Assembly: GCA_015490475.1 (NCBI GenBank)
Contig: WFXT01000007.1
Location: 1 to 15,375 of the forward strand
Reading direction: 5' to 3'
From: Bacteroidota bacterium
GTDB lineage: Bacteria; Bacteroidota; Bacteroidia; JAADEI01
DNA length: 15,375 nt
How positions within the stretch are numbered: the stretch's first letter is position 1; each line of letters starts with the position of its first letter. Both the position numbers and the translations under genes were made by a program. Below the pieces are notes generated by a model. That model searched no databases. It had not been told where the DNA came from and was given only the letters and a program-made list of their open reading frames with translations. Shown here piece after piece: positions 14,640 through 15,375 of the stretch.

Positions 14640-15375
14640 GCTTGGTGTTCATTGTTCTGTAACTGGCGGGTTGCACAAATCCTTTGATGAAGCGGAATCA
14701 TTACAAATTAACACATTTCAGATTTTTACTCGTAATCAGAGGCAATGGTTCCCTGCTCCTTTGTCAGATGATGAAATAGAAGCATTTCGGCAACGTTGGC
14801 AATTGTCAAAGCACATATTTCCAATCTTTTCACATGCTTCATATTTAATCAATCTCGCTTCAGACGATGAGAAAATAAGAAACAGGTCAATAAACGCTTT
14901 AGTTGACGAAATCAAAAGGGCATCGGCATTAGGTTTATCATTTGTGGTTGTCCATCCCGGTGCACACAAGGGAATAGGCATAAACAAAGGAATAGCAAAT
15001 GTCCAAAAAGCAATAGAAAAAGTTCTACAAGAAACAGAAAACTCAAATGTTATATTGCTCATTGAAAACACTGCTGGTCAGGGAACTGCTCTGGCTTCTT
15101 CTTTGGAAGAATTAAGGCAAATTATTGAGCCCTTTGACAACGATAAAATAGGTGTCGCTCTTGATACATGCCATCTGTTCGCATCCGGGTATGATATAAG
15201 CACTGAACAGGGCGTGCTTGATCTCATTGAAAAACTGAAAGAGTTGGAACTATTTGATAGGCTTCACGTATGGCATCTCAATGACTCAAAACATCCACTG
15301 GGAAGTCGCAAGGACCGACACGAACACATCGGAAAAGGATACATCGGCATTGAAGGTTTCAAAGCCATCATGAAC
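14626..15375 (+). CDS. nfo: Endonuclease IV (AP endonuclease), partial at right edge
   Basis: Endonuclease IV cuts DNA 5' of abasic sites in base excision repair, using three zinc ions in a TIM barrel. The first 250 codons are present and the frame runs off the window; the family is about 280 aa, so only the last segment is missing. The N-terminus reads MQVNRLGVHCSVTGGLHKSF, as expected. Zinc-ligand motifs follow in order: SHASYLINLA, VVHPGAHKG, LIENTAGQG, ALDTCHLFASGYD, WHLNDSK, and DRHEHIGKGYIG. The final ligand Glu lies beyond the edge. The ATG at 14626 overlaps the AtpI-like gene by 14 nt, so it is probably read from the same transcript. It occupies the place where atpB would normally be expected. 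Confidence 0.95.
   Translation, partial: MQVNRLGVHCSVTGGLHKSFDEAESLQINTFQIFTRNQRQWFPAPLSDDEIEAFRQRWQLSKHIFPIFSHASYLINLASDDEKIRNRSINALVDEIKRASALGLSFVVVHPGAHKGIGINKGIANVQKAIEKVLQETENSNVILLIENTAGQGTALASSLEELRQIIEPFDNDKIGVALDTCHLFASGYDISTEQGVLDLIEKLKELELFDRLHVWHLNDSKHPLGSRKDRHEHIGKGYIGIEGFKAIMN

Noticed and set aside
14736..15071. Minus-strand ORF near the right edge
   Set aside because: It is antisense to endonuclease IV, whose zinc-ligand motifs are all on the plus strand.
1..15375. Defence system, mobile element, CRISPR array, tRNA or riboswitch
   Set aside because: No transposase, integrase, phage, nuclease-defence or repeat-spacer pattern was found, and gaps of at most 49 nt leave no room for structured RNA genes.

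Overview
The window looks like a piece of chromosome from a member of the Bacteroidota or a close relative in the wider FCB group. Four things point there. Start codons lack Shine-Dalgarno sequences at normal spacing. Short gaps upstream of several starts carry octamers fitting the Bacteroidota -7 promoter box TAnnTTTG. A long TPR protein resembles the type IX secretion component PorW/SprE. An M23 peptidase and a bactofilin lie directly upstream of small ATP synthase accessory genes. By eye the DNA is AT-rich. Packing is extreme: with the starts chosen here, only about 194 nt of 15,375 lie outside genes, the largest gap is 49 nt, and many genes overlap. There are no visible RNA genes, insertion sequences, CRISPR arrays or clear intrinsic terminators.

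Layout. (1) 1-3517, plus strand: the 3' end of atpA, then atpG, hypoxanthine phosphoribosyltransferase, a NOL1/NOP2/Sun-family RNA m5C methyltransferase, and a small protein that looks like the detached PUA-type RNA-binding domain of such a methyltransferase (4-nt overlap). (2) 3522-12827, minus strand, read right to left: the PorW/SprE-like TPR protein, penicillin-binding protein 1A, uvrC, an arginase-family enzyme and argS. The two blocks converge with 4 nt between stop codons. (3) 12846-15375, plus strand, divergent from block 2 with 18 nt between start codons: a membrane-anchored M23 peptidase, a bactofilin, an AtpZ-like and an AtpI-like membrane protein, and the first 250 codons of endonuclease IV (nfo), which runs off the right edge.

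How the genes work together. Two parts of the F-type ATP synthase locus are visible: catalytic subunits at the left edge and the AtpZ/AtpI-like accessory genes at the right, about 12 kb apart and not followed by atpB. The envelope genes (PBP1A, M23 peptidase, bactofilin, PorW/SprE-like protein) flank the divergent start region and would serve peptidoglycan synthesis and remodelling, cell shape, and possibly type IX secretion. The rest is housekeeping: purine salvage, RNA methylation, arginyl-tRNA formation, arginine breakdown and DNA repair (uvrC, nfo).

Nothing here is convincingly a new defence or mobile system. The points most worth a second look are the split methyltransferase/PUA pair, the dispersed ATP synthase genes, the altered PRPP motif of the phosphoribosyltransferase, a dispersed-repeat-like sequence inside the methyltransferase gene, and the recurrent TAATTTTG octamer upstream of starts.
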